DNA of 64,000 bases from Blastomussa wellsi (lineage: Eukaryota; Cnidaria; Anthozoa; Scleractinia; Plerogyridae), in assembly GCA_947652115.1 (NCBI GenBank), contig OX393564.1, forward strand, positions 13,031,097 to 13,095,096. Reading direction: 5' to 3'. Below are positions 38,077 through 50,867 of the stretch, piece by piece. How positions within the stretch are numbered: position 1 is the first letter of the stretch; every line of letters starts with the position of its first letter. Both the position numbers and the translations under genes were made by a program. The notes under the pieces are model-generated. The model saw only the letters and a list, made by a program, of their open reading frames with translations. It ran no database searches and was not told where the DNA came from.

Positions 38077-38182
38077 TACTTTCTTTATGGAGTTCAAAAC
38101 AGAAGCCTTCACGTGGAACCCTGATCTGACGAAGGAGAATCACAAAACCTTCATCAACACCGCTAATAAAATTGTTGAAATC
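38077..38182 (+). CDS. Possible internal exon of a host gene
   Basis: A 106-bp open segment preceded by a polypyrimidine acceptor (CTATTCTTTCTACAG) and followed by a consensus donor (ATC then GTAAGT). It encodes FFMEFKTEAFTWNPDLTKEN and KTFINTANKIVEI, faintly like the start of a SEA domain. No partner exon was found nearby, so this is weak. Confidence 0.25.
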
Positions 38183-38253
38183 GTAAGTAGGTTTACCAGA
38201 GTAATGAAGTTGCTACGTTTGCACACATCGGACATTTCTTTTAGGGTCCTTAA

Positions 38254-38275
38254 GGGGGGGGGGGGGGGGGGGGGG
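38254..38275. repeat. G22 homopolymer
   Basis: Twenty-two consecutive G. Confidence 0.95.
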
Positions 38276-39761
38276 TTCATTACCAATCCCATTTCCCAGC
38301 CCAATTTTTTTTCCAAATCCCACTTCCCAGTGTTAAAATCCCATTGCTACTAGCAGAATTCAGAAAAGTCCCAGTGTTATACATACTTCGTATCGCTTCA
38401 AAATTGCGTTTTCAAAATACGGCACAACAAAGACGCAGTAATTCACGATGATTTGTAAAGATGTTCTGAAGCCAATAGGATCGTTTTAGGGGCGGTACGC
38501 AGCCCTTTACAAGGCCCCACAGTATTGGCTGAAAAAATATAAACAAACAACAGCAACAATGGACCCTGCGTGCTATTAAGATGCAATGAAATTAGAGGTT
38601 CTAGAGAGCAGCGAACTATCTCTCCTTTTAGACTGTACCGAAACGTGCAAATGGAAAAGCAAACGTTACGGCACAATAAAATTATTATTGGATGAGGTTT
38701 TTGTCATATCCGGCTTTGGATGATAACGCTTACCGAGATCTTGAACATGTTCTTGATTATTCCGAATACCAAACAACACGAATGATCTAAAAATTGTTTT
38801 ATTACACTTTACTAACACGATTTCGCGCTTCCACATAAAATAGGTCAAAATATTTTAACACTTACACTAATTTCCTTTTTGTCCTCTGGCTCCTGAATGT
38901 TTTTCTCCTCAAAGTATTTGTGGAACAGTTCCTTCACAGCTGTCTCTCGAGATTGACGGCATTGTGCGCGCAACCTACAGATTGTTTAATGAATAATCTG
39001 TATGTAGGTTTTGATTAACTATAAGCCTTCAAGTGACCAATAGGAAGACAAATAGTTACTTCAATGTTATATAATAATAGCGATTATTTAGGTTACAAGT
39101 TCCGTCCATTTCACATTCCTGCCTGTAGGAAGTCTGTTATCCGACCAATAGAATATGTACTAGACATATTCTCTTGATCCGACTTTGTACCTCTCCCTCA
39201 TTGTCACTGTCAACAGGCCGCAGAGGTCATGGGATTTTGGCATGCTCTGTAAACTTGGCTTTACATACAAACTTTTAATACACACACTACTGCACACAAG
39301 AATCATTCACCACAAGTCGAGGACGCTGATTCGGGAAAATAGAACGTGCTGGCTTAACACGTACTAAAAATTAACACGAACAAGACCATTGAACAATTTT
39401 CTGGCGTTTCTCAATCCAGTATATGTCTCTCCTGGTCATGGGTAAAAGATATTTATCCAATTCCAATTTTTGGCATTTTTTTCCCATTCTCAGTGACCCA
39501 GTCCCAGTCACCTAAATCTCATTTTCCCAGTGCAAAAACAGGCCAATCCCATTTCCAGTTTATAGGATTCTGTTCAGTATATAAACATGATTTCAATATC
39601 GATCGATTGAAAAATGCCTGGTAAAAAAGTAAAACACGCCGGGGATTTTTAGCCAACAGCTTTTGACTTGCCGTGATAGGTTTCAGGAATTCTCTAGGTT
39701 ATAACTTTTGTTCTGCCAAAGGTATGAAACTAAACTTGACACATGTAACACGGCTCAGTTA

Positions 39762-41518
39762 GGGGTGGACCATTAGAAATCCCGGGAGGGGGGGCGGTGA
39801 AAATATCCAAAAACAAAAAAAAAAGTTTCCAAAAATATTCGTGCAAGCAGTTCACCAGGGCCCGCGGAGCGGATTTTCAAGTGGGGGGGGGGGGGGGGGG
39901 GGGCTAATGCGAACGCGTTAGTGTCAGCTAACTAGGGGGACCGGGAGCGTGCTCCCCCGTCAAAAAGTCTTCTGAAATGGCTAGAAATGGATCTAAATCT
40001 GCCAAAAGTGAAGTTAATTCTTATTTTTAAATTCTTATAAAACAACGAGTAACAAACTGGCCTGACCAAATTTAAAGGAATGGACTTACTTCTAAGCTAA
40101 ACCCAACAGACGAATTCTTTGAAGGTACCAAAGTTGCTTTTTCGATTGTCATTGAGAGCTGCTGCTCGAAAAACTATATTGGATCGAAATGGACAAATCA
40201 GAATAAAGCTGCGTTTCCTAAAAGTATTGTAATTTACGTTTTTGTAAAAGGAAGACCTGGTTTACTAAAGTAAAAAGAAATAATAATTTAATCAGCCAAA
40301 ATGTGGGGGGCTAAAGCTCCACCCCCTGCGTGGTCCCTGTTCACCATCCAAAAAAAATATTCGTGCAAGCAGAGTAAGTAATCAAACTGAAAGTCAAAGT
40401 GACTTCAACTTGCTCTTTGACCGATATTATAAAATACCACATTGCAAGTGCCCATGTAGTATAAATGTTTTGATTTCGTCCTGATTTAAATAGGTTTACA
40501 ATTTCAAATCAAGTTATTTTTAATACTAGTATTATAGTAAACTGTTGACTATCTTCCTCCCAAGTCACGACCAATAAATGTCAAAAAAATACCTTGTCTA
40601 TTTGTTGCTTGAAATAGGGGTGGACGATTATAAATCCCTGGGGTACTTGATTTTTCTCTTTTTTTATAAAATATATCCAATTATGTATCCAAGTATTACA
40701 TGAAAATAAATATAATCAATTTTATTTTTTTCTTCATTCAGTTGTACATACAAACCTAATCGGTGTTATAATTCACTAGATTTGGAACACAACGTAACAC
40801 GACACAATGCCTGAAGATGAAACAAGAACGTGTTACCGTTACCGACATTTTGAAACCGAACTTTAAATAAAATTTAATTTGAAATAATAAAGAATACTAG
40901 AAGTTTTCCTTCATGCATTAGTCGACTGTACTTAAAGCGGTTTATGACATCGCAATGTTTTTTTTCCTGAGCTTTTTGAACAATAACAATTCAACAAGTT
41001 ATCAACTACAGTCACCCACATAACATTAAAATCTTGTCTATTTGACGGGGGACAGCCTTCAACCCCCCTAGGATTCATTCTGTTCCACTGTGTTTACTTC
41101 TCCGTTTGAAAGAATCTCTCAAGGTAGGATTCTTACTTTATCTGCATGTATGTCATGGAAAGAAAGCTTAAACCATTTCCCAACCTTTGGCTAGTTCATG
41201 GTACGTGTTTCCTAATTCTTAACTCTAAATAAAGAAAAAAAGACGAATTTAATGAGTTGTTTTCCCTAATAAATAACTCAATTCATTAGCGATGCTCTAT
41301 TCTTGCGAGGATAATGACTGCAAACGACCTACATCTGCAATTAAAACGTGTCCAAAGCTTTTCCTAAAATAATTTTTAAAAAGAAGTTTAGAAAAAAAAT
41401 GCAGACCTTCCACATGGGAGAAAAAAATTCCTGCAGCCAACTTTGACTGAAAAAAAAATTCATGCACTGGAAATGTGTTGCCCCCAACCCCGTCCCGGGA
41501 TTTCTAATGGTCCACCCC
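39762..41518. mobile_element. Non-autonomous DNA transposon with TA duplication
   Basis: Termini GGGGTGGACCATTAGAAATC and GATTTCTAATGGTCCACCCC are inverted repeats of 27 bp (extended by CCGGGA), flanked by TA at 39760-39761 and 41519-41520. That fits the Tc1/mariner TA target preference. No transposase frame is present. A diverged third copy of the terminus (GGGGTGGACGATTATAAATC) lies at about 40617, so at least one related copy is nested. A second unit with CAGGG...CCCTG ends (about 39855-40340) and a G21 tract is also inside. Confidence 0.7.
39883..39903. repeat. G21 homopolymer
   Basis: Twenty-one consecutive G inside the DNA transposon. Confidence 0.95.
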
Positions 41519-41520
41519 TA

Positions 41521-41878
41521 AGAGAAATGTTTTGCACTTAAAGTTGCCTTGGTTACTGGTCACGTGACCTCGTACATGCCTAAATAAAATTTAATAACTT
41601 TTAAATATTTCTCCTTCTTCAATATCATGCCTACAAACAAGATATTTTGCACCAATATAGTAACCAAAAATTAGAAAAACTTGCCCGATTTAGATACTCT
41701 AATTTCGCTTTTGTGACGTCACAATGCCACACTTTTATATCGAATGAGATACACCTTTCAGTTATTCATTTTGCCCTTCAACGTGATAACATTTTTGTAT
41801 CTTCTAGCTCTTTAGAGATAAAGTCAGAAAATCCCATTTTATGACGTCTGTAATTGTAGTACATTCATGCAATATATC
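41521..41878. other. Intergenic DNA between two DNA transposons
   Basis: AT-rich; no gene or repeat structure recognised. Confidence 0.4.
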
Positions 41879-42788
41879 TTAAGGTGATTCCCTTGTAAGA
41901 GAACCCGTCATAGATTTCCTTGGCACATGTTTGCAACAAGTCAAGAAAATTATAAAAACGTAATAAAAAGTGGGGGTCACCGTGCTCGTTTCCACGTGAC
42001 AGTGCTGACCAATATGGCTATTTACGCTTCTCTGGCAACAGCTGCACATAACCCAAAACGAGACAACTAAGCTCCATATTTTCCTTAAAGTTTGCAGCAT
42101 CCTACAACGTTTGACTTGGCTCTATTGTTTATTCACCAATGCACCAAAACAATGTCTTTAAATAGACTTATTTTTGATGTGCGCTGTTGGGCCTTGATTT
42201 GCTTAATCCATGCAATTTAGTTCAATTTCCAGAAACTGGCCATAGATTTCTGGTAATTTTTTTTTCTTATTGAAAGAAAACACTATTATTATTAAAATCA
42301 TGAAATAAAAATGTGGGTCACCGAACTCGTTATCGCGATAGAGCTGCTGAATGTGCGGACAGCCTGCATTTTGTCCGATATTTGAACGAAGACTGGGGCG
42401 AGTTTTCGGACTGTCATACGGTTTTAAGTTCCTTGGAAGGTGGAAGACAGCATCGAAGAAAATATTTTACGGAATTTTGTATCGAAATATGGCAATTAGG
42501 ACGTTTTACGATAGAGTGGGAGCTTAAATGCCATTGTAGTGGCTCATTACAAGTTTAACAGCCATCCGCCGTAAGTCGAACTCAACAACTGACACTGACA
42601 CTTTCACGTTAAAATTTTGAAACATTAAGACTCATCTTGGCCAGAAAACATGCAATTCGACATTTCATTACCTTTTACTCTTCGATCGACCCCATTTAAT
42701 GATCTTTCTGCAGAAATGCCTTTTTATGGCCACCAGATTGTTATGCGCAGTGAGAGATGCGCAGTACAAAACCACTGAATCACCTTAA
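41879..42788. mobile_element. TTAA-flanked non-autonomous DNA element
   Basis: TTAAGGTGATTC at the left and GAATCACCTTAA at the right are perfect 12-bp inverted ends that include TTAA, the target duplication of piggyBac transposases. The inside has a partial internal duplication (GGGTCACCG then CTCGTT at about 41976 and 42315). An 81-residue frame at 42313-42558 is not recognised. Confidence 0.6.
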
Positions 42789-42987
42789 TCACAAGTGTTG
42801 TATTGAAGACGGAGAAAACGTTTAAAGTTTTCATTTGGCCTGCATGAGGTCACGTAGCATGGCAACTCTAATTGCAAGAAAACTTCTCTAACCAAGATTT
42901 TTAATGTGTTAATTATAATGTATAATTAATATATAACCTCGAGAACTCATCCATCCCATCACGTCCGGACATAAGTTGTTTGGCCGC

Positions 42988-43335
42988 TGTAGACAACGCA
43001 CACCAGCAATAGGGTTTCACTTCGTTTTAATATCTCACCATAGTTACGTAATTGCCAATGTGGTTTCTAAATAGATGAATAAAATAAAATTACTGGAGGA
43101 AACCGAACACAAGGAAACATAAACTAATAAGCAAACAAACAAGAATAAAGAACGTACCAGGCGTGACGGGATAAGGGCCGTAGAAGCGAAACTTGACTGC
43201 GAAACTTGACTGACAACAGACAACTGATAACTAACTCGTAGAATGTGACTCGCAAAACTGAATAATAAATTAGCATGCAGAGCGCGAAATATCTAATGTT
43301 GACGAGGCGGCCTGGGTCGAGGGATGGTTTTTACA
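42988..43335 (-). repeat. 3' LTR of the BEL/Pao element
   Basis: 348 bp; the purine-rich CGGGGCCGG just inside it on the minus strand is the likely polypurine tract. Confidence 0.95.
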
Positions 43336-43592
43336 CCGGCCCCGAATAAGGGCTACTAGCCTTATTCTAATAAAAAAAACCAAACCTATACCTACATAAC
43401 TAAATTACGCAGTTCATAGTAATTTCGCAGTCATGGAATTCATGACAGTTCATTCACAGAGTTCATAGTGTCATAAATTCTGGACTCCTTCGAGGAGACA
43501 CACCTTCCTGATGTCTCGTGTGTAGACTGATGTGGCCGTTCTCACTTTAACATGACGGACGTGGCCATGGCTGTCCGGGAACACTTCCTCGA

Positions 43593-46500
43593 TCAATCCC
43601 ATCGGCCAGTGACCTCTCGGCGAACCAGATCACCAACGGCGAAGTTACGACGCTGAGAGGTCCATTTTTGCCTTGACTGAAGAGCAGGTAAATATTCTCT
43701 CATCCATCTCTTCCAGAATGAATTTGCTAGACATTGCGCTTGGCGCCAACGCTTGCTGTACATGTTGTGACTCGTGAAGACATCCAAAGGAAGGCAGGAA
43801 TTGGACTTAAGAAGCAGAAGTTTACTGGGCGTCAGCGACTCTGGATCATCTGGGTGATCACTAACGGGAGTCAAGGGCCTATCGTTGAGTATCTTCTCCA
43901 CTTCGCACAGTAGAGTCGAGAAGGTTTCATCATCACGGTTTCATCATCATTCCCTCGACGGCTTACGACACGTTGGTACGCACAGATGAAGGAATCTGCT
44001 TCTAACTTGTGAGCAACTTCGATATGCACCGCTCTCATGGTCAGGCACGTGAACAAGCACCCATAACGCTGCTGGGAGTGGGGGCCATAATTTGTTCGCC
44101 AGGACGTGCATTTCGCTTGCGACATTCCATGCAGCTTGTCAAAACTCTGCGTACCGCCGAGAGTCCTCGAACTATCCAGAATCTTTGTCGGGTGAAGGCT
44201 AGCACTTGAGAAGGACCACAATGCCCTTGTTGGCGATGACAGTTCTGAATGACTAGATTCGTCACGTGATGTTTACTCGGAAGAATAGCAGGGTGCATTA
44301 CTTCAGGCGAAACAGGAGCATTCTCGAGGCGTCCACCTACTCTCAACATTCCATCTACCAGGATGGGGCTCAAGTTGCGTAGTGGACTGGACTTTGGTAG
44401 ACAATTCTTCTGGCTTTCTGATTCTCTCTGGGCCAACAAAGCTAGCTCGTTAGGAAATTCTTCACGTTGAACAGCTCGCAGAATATCACTTTCAGCTGCT
44501 AAGACCTCGACGACAGACAGAGGCCCCTTAGGAACACTGGAGAGATCTTTACGAGCACAGCCAATCAAGTACTTCTTGAAACGTACTAGCCAGGCCATCC
44601 CCTTCCGCAGTCTATCCCAGGAGGAGTAGCGGGACAGCAGTGGTTCGAACATCTTGTCAAGAACGATCGCGTTCACTCGTGTCGAGCTCTTTCTGCATTC
44701 ATTGTCCTCTTCAGACAATTCTGGTAACTGTGAAGGTTGTTCGGGCCAATATTTCTCTTCCCTCCAAAGAAACTCCGGGCCATGTAACCACAGATTCATC
44801 TTCTCTAGATTGGCACCTTTCGCACCTCTGGATGAGATGTCAGCAGGGTTGGAAGAGGTCTTAACGTGTCGCCATTGACGAGGCGTAGATTCTTCATGGA
44901 TCATCGCGATTCTGTTGGCTACAAACGTCTGGAATCTTCTTGACTCGTTACGAATGTACTGTAAGACTACGGTAAAATCAGTCCAGTAGGTTGTGTCATG
45001 TATGGGGCACTCGAGCTCGTTTCGTATCAGGCAATTTGACTTCACAGAGACCACAGCAGCTGTCAGCTCGAGGCGAGGTATGGAAACCCCTTTAACGGGG
45101 GTCACGCGAGATTTACCAAGAACAAAGGAACAATGTAGAGCACCATTGTTGTCCACGATTCTGAGATAGGATGCTGCACCGTAACCATATTCGGAGGCGT
45201 CCGAAAAATGGTGTAACTGAACATTGACGACAGCACCAAACTCTGGCGGCTTAAAACATCTTGGGACTGATACTGCTCTTAAAGATACAAGTTCCTTCAG
45301 CCATTCATGCCACACAGCGGAATCCTCTTCCGAAATCTTCTCGTTCCAACTATATTCCCGTTTACACAAATTCTGCAACAGGCTCTTTGCAGGCAAGATC
45401 ACAGGCGCCACAAACCCCAGTGGATCGTACATTGAACTAACGACCGACAAAATTCCTCTGCGTGTGGGGGCCTTTGCTTGGTTCATAATACGGAAGTTAA
45501 AGACGTCCGCCTCCATATCCCAATGTACACCCAACGTGCGTTCCACAGGGAGATCTTTCAGATCCAATTCAACAACGGACGGCGCTCTCTCTGTCACCGG
45601 AACAGTGGCAATCAGGTTCCTGTCATTACTAAACCACTTTGTAAGCCGAAACCCTCCTCTCGACAACAACTCACGCAGCTGACCAGACAAAAGCACCGCT
45701 TTCTCTGTCGACGAAACAGACTTTAAACAATCATCAACGTAGAAATTACGGTTGACCGTGTCAATAGTCTCCCCATCGAAATCACCCTGATTATCTGAGG
45801 CCGTCTTCTTGAGGCTAAAGCTTGCGCAACTTGGAGACGACGTGGCCCCGAACAGATGCACTAACATCTGGAAGTCAACTGGCTCTTCCGAGAGGTCGTC
45901 ATTTGGCCACCACAAGAATCTCAGAACATGGCAGTCTTCTGGAGCTACCCGAACCTGATGGAACATGCCTTCCACGTCAGCAACCATGGCAACAGGCTCT
46001 TGGCGGAAACGTATGAGGACTCCCACAAGTCCGTTGTTCAGGTCGGGACCCTGCAACAGCTGATCATTGAGTGAGGTGCCCTTGTACTTAGCTGCACAAT
46101 CGAAGACAACCCTTAATTTACCAGGTTTTTGGGGATGAAAAACTGGATGGTGGGGTAAGCACCAAACTGGTGTATCTTTAGCAGGTGTCAGTTCGTCACA
46201 GGGGACTCGTCTTGCAAAACCGCTGGAGACATCGTGATGGAAACGTTTCTTCAGATGGCGCAATCTTCCCATTGCAAAATCACGGTTGTTTGGGAGGCTC
46301 ACTGACTTGAACCAGCTGATAATGGCCATTCACGAGTTTCACAGAACTTTCCATTTGGGTTAATGCTCTTCGATCTTCAACTGACATCGCGACCTTTGTG
46401 GACATCATTGGCTCGTTGAAATCACTTTTAAACATGGTCTCCATCTGCCGATGAAGTGTTTCGTCGTCGTAACGTACAAAGTTGACACTGAAGGAGTTCC

Positions 46501-47608
46501 TTTCGCAAAAGTTCAATGGTCCCATCAAGGTCCATCCGAGAGGAGTACACACGGCATAAGGTTGGCCACGCCTACCGCGCCTCTGGTCGTACACCCAGTG
46601 AGCTTCTGGAACATCACTGCCGATGAGGACCGACACAGTATCAGATTCTATCCTGGGGAAGTGTATTCCATTCAGATGAGGCCATTGAGCTGTGTCTTCT
46701 GCAGCTGGTGGACTGCCTTGAGGAAGACGCAAAGTATCAACCGTCCAGACTTTATCCAGCGCAATTTCCTCGTCCATCTGCAACCCGCGGACACACAAAG
46801 ACAACTCAAACCCTTTCCGGGAGTCTGACTCGCCATTAACAGTTGCCAACGAAAACTGCTTGGGTTGACCCACTAGCTGGAGTTTATCCATAAGACTCAC
46901 ATCACATAATGTCACGTCCGACCCAGGGTCGAGTAAAGCATTTGTCATGATCCGAACGGGTTCACCCTTTCCTCTCACGATGACTGGAACTATTCTTAAA
47001 CACACATTGTTCTTCCGAATATGCAACATTGTGTGATGTTTCCATCCGCAGCCATTCACTTGGCATCTCATTTTACTTCTGAAATCCATTGCCATGTGAC
47101 CGCTCGCGAAACAGTTGTCACACAGTCTCACTTGCCTAACAAAGCTCTTCCTTTCTTCAGGACTCTTTGCTTTCATGAGCTCGCACTTCGACAATCTATG
47201 TTGACCAGAGCACAACGGGCAATTGACAATGGGAGGAGTTGCATTTGCAGATGGACCGTCTGCGACCATCTCGGATTGCGTCGTAAAGACACCACCTTTC
47301 GTGACTGGAGGCTTAACTTTAGATGACTTCGTACTCCGATCCTTGTCTGGTGTGGAACCAACCGCTCTTCCGTACATAGTGTTTGCCAACAAAGCCTTCC
47401 CTTCAACAAACTCGGCTAGATGCCAGAAATTAGGTTCTACGCTAGCTTGGGTTAATGATCCGGCTCTGTCTGCCCATTTGGACTGTAAATGAACGGGGAG
47501 GCGTTTCATCACCTTTATGAGATTGTCTGAGCCATTTACGTCTGCTCTGTAGCCCATTTGAGCAAGGGTCAGCGCACAATTCTGCATTTGAACGGATAGG
47601 TCTGACAA
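43593..47608 (-). pseudogene. Pol of the BEL/Pao element: protease, RT, RNase H, integrase
   Basis: Starts in the frame with zinc-binding CPLCSGQHRLSKC and CDNCFASGHMAM, then protease ALLDPGSDVTLCD. Reverse transcriptase: LRVVFDCAAKYKGTSLNDQL and FYVDDCLKSV, both BEL/Pao hallmarks. RNase H and integrase follow: an HHCC module (CMECRKRN), then YGCLFTCLTMRAVHIEV in a second frame, and EKILNDRPLTPVS plus WTSQRRNFAVGDLV in a third. Frameshifts lie near 46300, 44100-44200 and 43880, and part of the integrase core around the last catalytic residue is lost. Confidence 0.92.
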
Positions 47609-47619
47609 ACCAGTGACCT

Positions 47620-48893
47620 TCCACTATCTTCGCGATGTGCGCATGCGCAACAATATGCCTCTGTCCAAAACGCTGATACAAGATCTCCTGGGCTTTCATG
47701 TAGCCTCGATCTGGGTCGGAGATTATGGCACAGTTCTTAATGGCTTCTCTGGCATTTCCATTACAAAGCTGAACAAGGTATGCTAGCCTCGACTCAGCGT
47801 CAGGTACTCTCTTGGCAATATTAACCTCGAAGTTATTTACGAACAGCCAGTAGTTAAGGGGGTTACCATCGAAGGTCAAGAGCTCTTTTTTTGGCATTTC
47901 AAACCCTTGTTGAATCGAGACCGCCATCAATTGCAAAGCTTCTTGTTGCTGATTCAACATTTGCTGAAACTGTTGCGCACTAGCCCGGTTTTCATCACTG
48001 CTGCGGCCATGAGGAGGACCTGGGTCCCAAGAACGAACCTTTGAATCCAGTTTTGATTCGGGATGATTTCCACCAACGTTTTCAGGTTTGCATTTGGAGC
48101 CCAATTCGGCATGTTTTTCAGCGGGAATAGAGTTATCTATGTTGGCCGGCTTCAACTCTGATTGGATACTTCCTTTCGAACTTCCAGATACTTGGAAGAG
48201 ATCATCCACAACTTTGGCCTTTTCAATTTCACCTTCAGCTACTAATATGGCGATCCGGCGCTTCAGTTCTTCCTCTTGTGATTTCATTTCGGCCAACTGC
48301 CGCTCCATTTTGCGTTCCATTTCTTGGCGCTTCAAAACGTTTTTCAATTCAACTTCGCGTTGAAGAAGTTCAGCTTTGGCCTTTCTCGATCTTTCGCTCG
48401 CGCGTGAAGACGACTTAGAACTCTTCGACTTTCCGCTGCCCTCGCTGACAACAGAACGTGTAACGCCGTGTGTTTCGTCGCCAGCATCATCCTCTTGCTG
48501 GGAATTAACGGAATTTCCATTTGCGATTTCCTGAACTGACTTGGACCATTCCGTGAAACGCTCGTCAAATTCTTTCTTCCCGGTGATAATGCTATGGCAG
48601 GCATCTAAAGCATCCTTTTTCATCTCTACGTCTTCGACATACTGATAATAATTATCGTAAGACTGTAAACATCTCGCGAATGCAATCTCTAAATTTTCCT
48701 TTCTTTCGCAGGCTTCGCCAATGTTTTTGACGTTTTGCATTAGTGATTCGATTTCCTTATACAGTCTATTCAAGTGTCCGAGGTGTCCAGCACGTGAATT
48801 CTTTAGGGACAGGATTCTTTCGCGCCGTACGGCTTCGATGTCTATTCGCGAACTTGGTTGACGATTCCTTCCAACAGAAAGATCATCAGACAT
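47620..48893 (-). pseudogene. Gag of the BEL/Pao element
   Basis: Starts MSDDLSVGRNRQPSSRIDIE at 48893. An N-terminal helical region and a long charged coiled coil (ELKNVLKRQEMERKMERQLA) precede a capsid-like part (LLTFDGNPLNYWLFVNNFEV, then CNGNAREAIKNC), which is the usual Pao Gag order. The frame is lost near 47620, before the zinc-binding region, which is in the next frame. Confidence 0.85.
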
Positions 48894-48950
48894 GATTCCA
48901 CGGAATAAAGGCGTAATCCAAGCTAGAAACGCAATCCACTCGCCTGAAAC

Positions 48951-49297
48951 TGTAGACAACGCACATCAGCAATAGGGTTTCACTTCGTTTTAATATCTCA
49001 CCATAGTTACGTAATTGCCAATGTGGTTTCTAAATAGATGAATAAAATAAAATTACTGGAGGAAACCGAACACAAGGAAACATAACTAATAAGCAAACAA
49101 ACAAGAATAAAGAACGTACCAGGCGTGACGGGATAAGGGCCGTAGAAGCGAAACTTGACTGCGAAACTTGACTGACAACAGACAACTGATAACTAACTCG
49201 TAGAATGTGACTCGCAAAACTGAATAATAAATTAGCATGCAGAGCGCGAAATATCTAATGTTGACGAGGCGGCCTGGGTCGAGGGATGGTTTTTACA
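48951..49297 (-). repeat. 5' LTR of the BEL/Pao element
   Basis: 347 bp, TGT...ACA. Confidence 0.95.
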
Positions 49298-49302
49298 GCC
49301 GC

Positions 49303-49735
49303 TTTTAGAGGAAAAACTCCCCGGCGTGAAAACCCTATTTTCTTGATTAAACGCCGGACAACCGAATACTGCCTTGAAAAAGAAAATGTTGGAGTATTTA
49401 ACGCCCAAATAAAGGCTTGTTTCCAAATAAACGCCAGATCTGTCACGTCCAGTTTTTAACAAACGCCATCGTCGTTTAATCGAGGTGCCGGAGTTTATTT
49501 ACATTGAGGAGTTCATTTATTTGAACTTGGTAACAGCAGAGCCGCCAAAGCCATAGGGAAACCATCCATTTAATTTTTCATGGTCAAAACGGTTAGCGAC
49601 ATGAGTAGTATATAAAAGGGGGTTTTTGGGCCACACAAATTTAAGAACACAATTTCGGAAAAATAAAATTCAAAATTTTAACATAATTTCACAAACATAA
49701 TTTCACATTTTAACATAATTTCACAAACATTAGGG
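49303..49735. other. Intergenic DNA between the BEL and the second Gypsy element
   Basis: Several AAACGCC-type words (49330-49470) and a TATATAAAAGG box at about 49611. Tandem CATAATTTCACAAA units lie at 49685-49731. No gene or LTR recognised. Confidence 0.5.
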
Positions 49736-49739
49736 TGGG

Positions 49740-50867
49740 GAGACCGCTGACCAGTTTATGGTACGTCTACTAAAACAAGCGAGGCATTGCAATTTCGGAA
49801 TGAGTTTGAACGACAATTTGAGGGATCAGCTGATCGAGAAATTAACAGATTTTGAGTTGAAGAGGAAACTGTTGGAACAAAGGAATATTACACTGGAAGA
49901 GGCCTTAGATAAAGCTCGTGCTTAGGAAGCGGCTGGGAGACAGGCAACGAACATGACGATGAATCCAGTGGTAACAGAAGGAGACAGCGTCAATGCAATC
50001 AAGACGAGACAAGAAAAAGGGTATGATAAGCCCAGAAAGTGCTATAATTGTGGAAGAGAGGGACATCTGGCCATTGATAAGAACAGTCCAGCAAAAGGAA
50101 AGAAATGTGCAAAGTGTGGGAAGTATGGTCATTTTGCTTTGTGTTGTCAGGGAAAGAGTGATAATTATGCAACTGGAGGTAAACCGGGTCAGGGACGGAA
50201 AGGCTCCGGTAGACATCAGTATTACAATGCTAACTTTGTGGGCGACCAGGAGGCATCTGACAGTGAGGAGAACTGTGCTTTTGCATTTGCAGTTACAGAA
50301 AATCCAGGAGAAACATGTAATGCAATTCGTCTTAAAGAACCAGTGCTGGAAGTAAATGTTAATGGCATAACAACAAGGGTACTAATTGATTCCGGATCAG
50401 TTAGTGACCTCATAGGAATGGAAGAATATGAGGAACTTAAGGCCCAAGGCCTTAATGCAAAGATGGAGGATTGCCACAAGCGGTTGTATGCATATGGTGG
50501 AAAGGAGATGGAAGTGATTGGCCAGGTTCAAGTGGAGATCTCGGTTGGTGACAAGAAGATAAGTTCGCATTTGGTGGTTACCAAGAGTGGAAGGTGTCTG
50601 CTGGGCCACGAAACCTCAAAGGCTCTGGGTTTGCTTCGGATTGGTTCGGGCGTCAGCAGTGAGTTTGTGGAGTGCAACGTTGTGGGTGAGAACTTAGTCC
50701 CAGTTCTTCAGGCTAAGTATCCAACCGTGTTTGTTGGCGTTGGTAAGCTGAAAGATTACAAACTGAAACTACATGTCAGAGGTGACACCAATAACTCAGA
50801 AACCAAGGCGTGTCCCATTTGCACTACGAGAGAAAGTGACTACGAAAGTAGAGGATCTCATTGCTGA
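49740..50867 (+). pseudogene. Gag C terminus and protease of the second Gypsy element
   Basis: Gag starts mid-domain (ADQFMVRLLKQARHCNFG) with an in-frame TAG at about 49923. Two zinc knuckles follow, CYNCGREGHLAIDKN, with the last Cys lost, and CAKCGKYGHFALCC. The retropepsin motif VLIDSGSVSDLIG is near 50380. The frame is lost near 50790, where pol continues in another frame. Confidence 0.85.

Larger units (their letters stand above)
37220..39759. other. Intergenic DNA
   Basis: Apart from the possible exon at 38077-38182 and a G tract at 38254-38275 no gene is supported. Direct repeats of CCCAGT-rich sequence occur on both sides (38290-38345 and 39470-39560) and may mark an old insertion. 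Confidence 0.5.
42988..49297 (-). mobile_element. BEL/Pao LTR retrotransposon
   Basis: 6,310 bp on the minus strand with LTRs at 48951-49297 (5') and 42988-43335 (3'), flanked by the 5-bp duplication GCCGC (42983-42987 and 49298-49302). The LTRs begin TGT and end ACA on both strands and differ by only one substitution and one indel by eye. Gag-pol is full length in domain content but carries several frameshifts. Confidence 0.95.

Noticed and set aside
38290..39560. CCCAGT-rich direct repeats as LTR-like ends
   Set aside because: The similarity is short and irregular, with no duplication of target or coding content.
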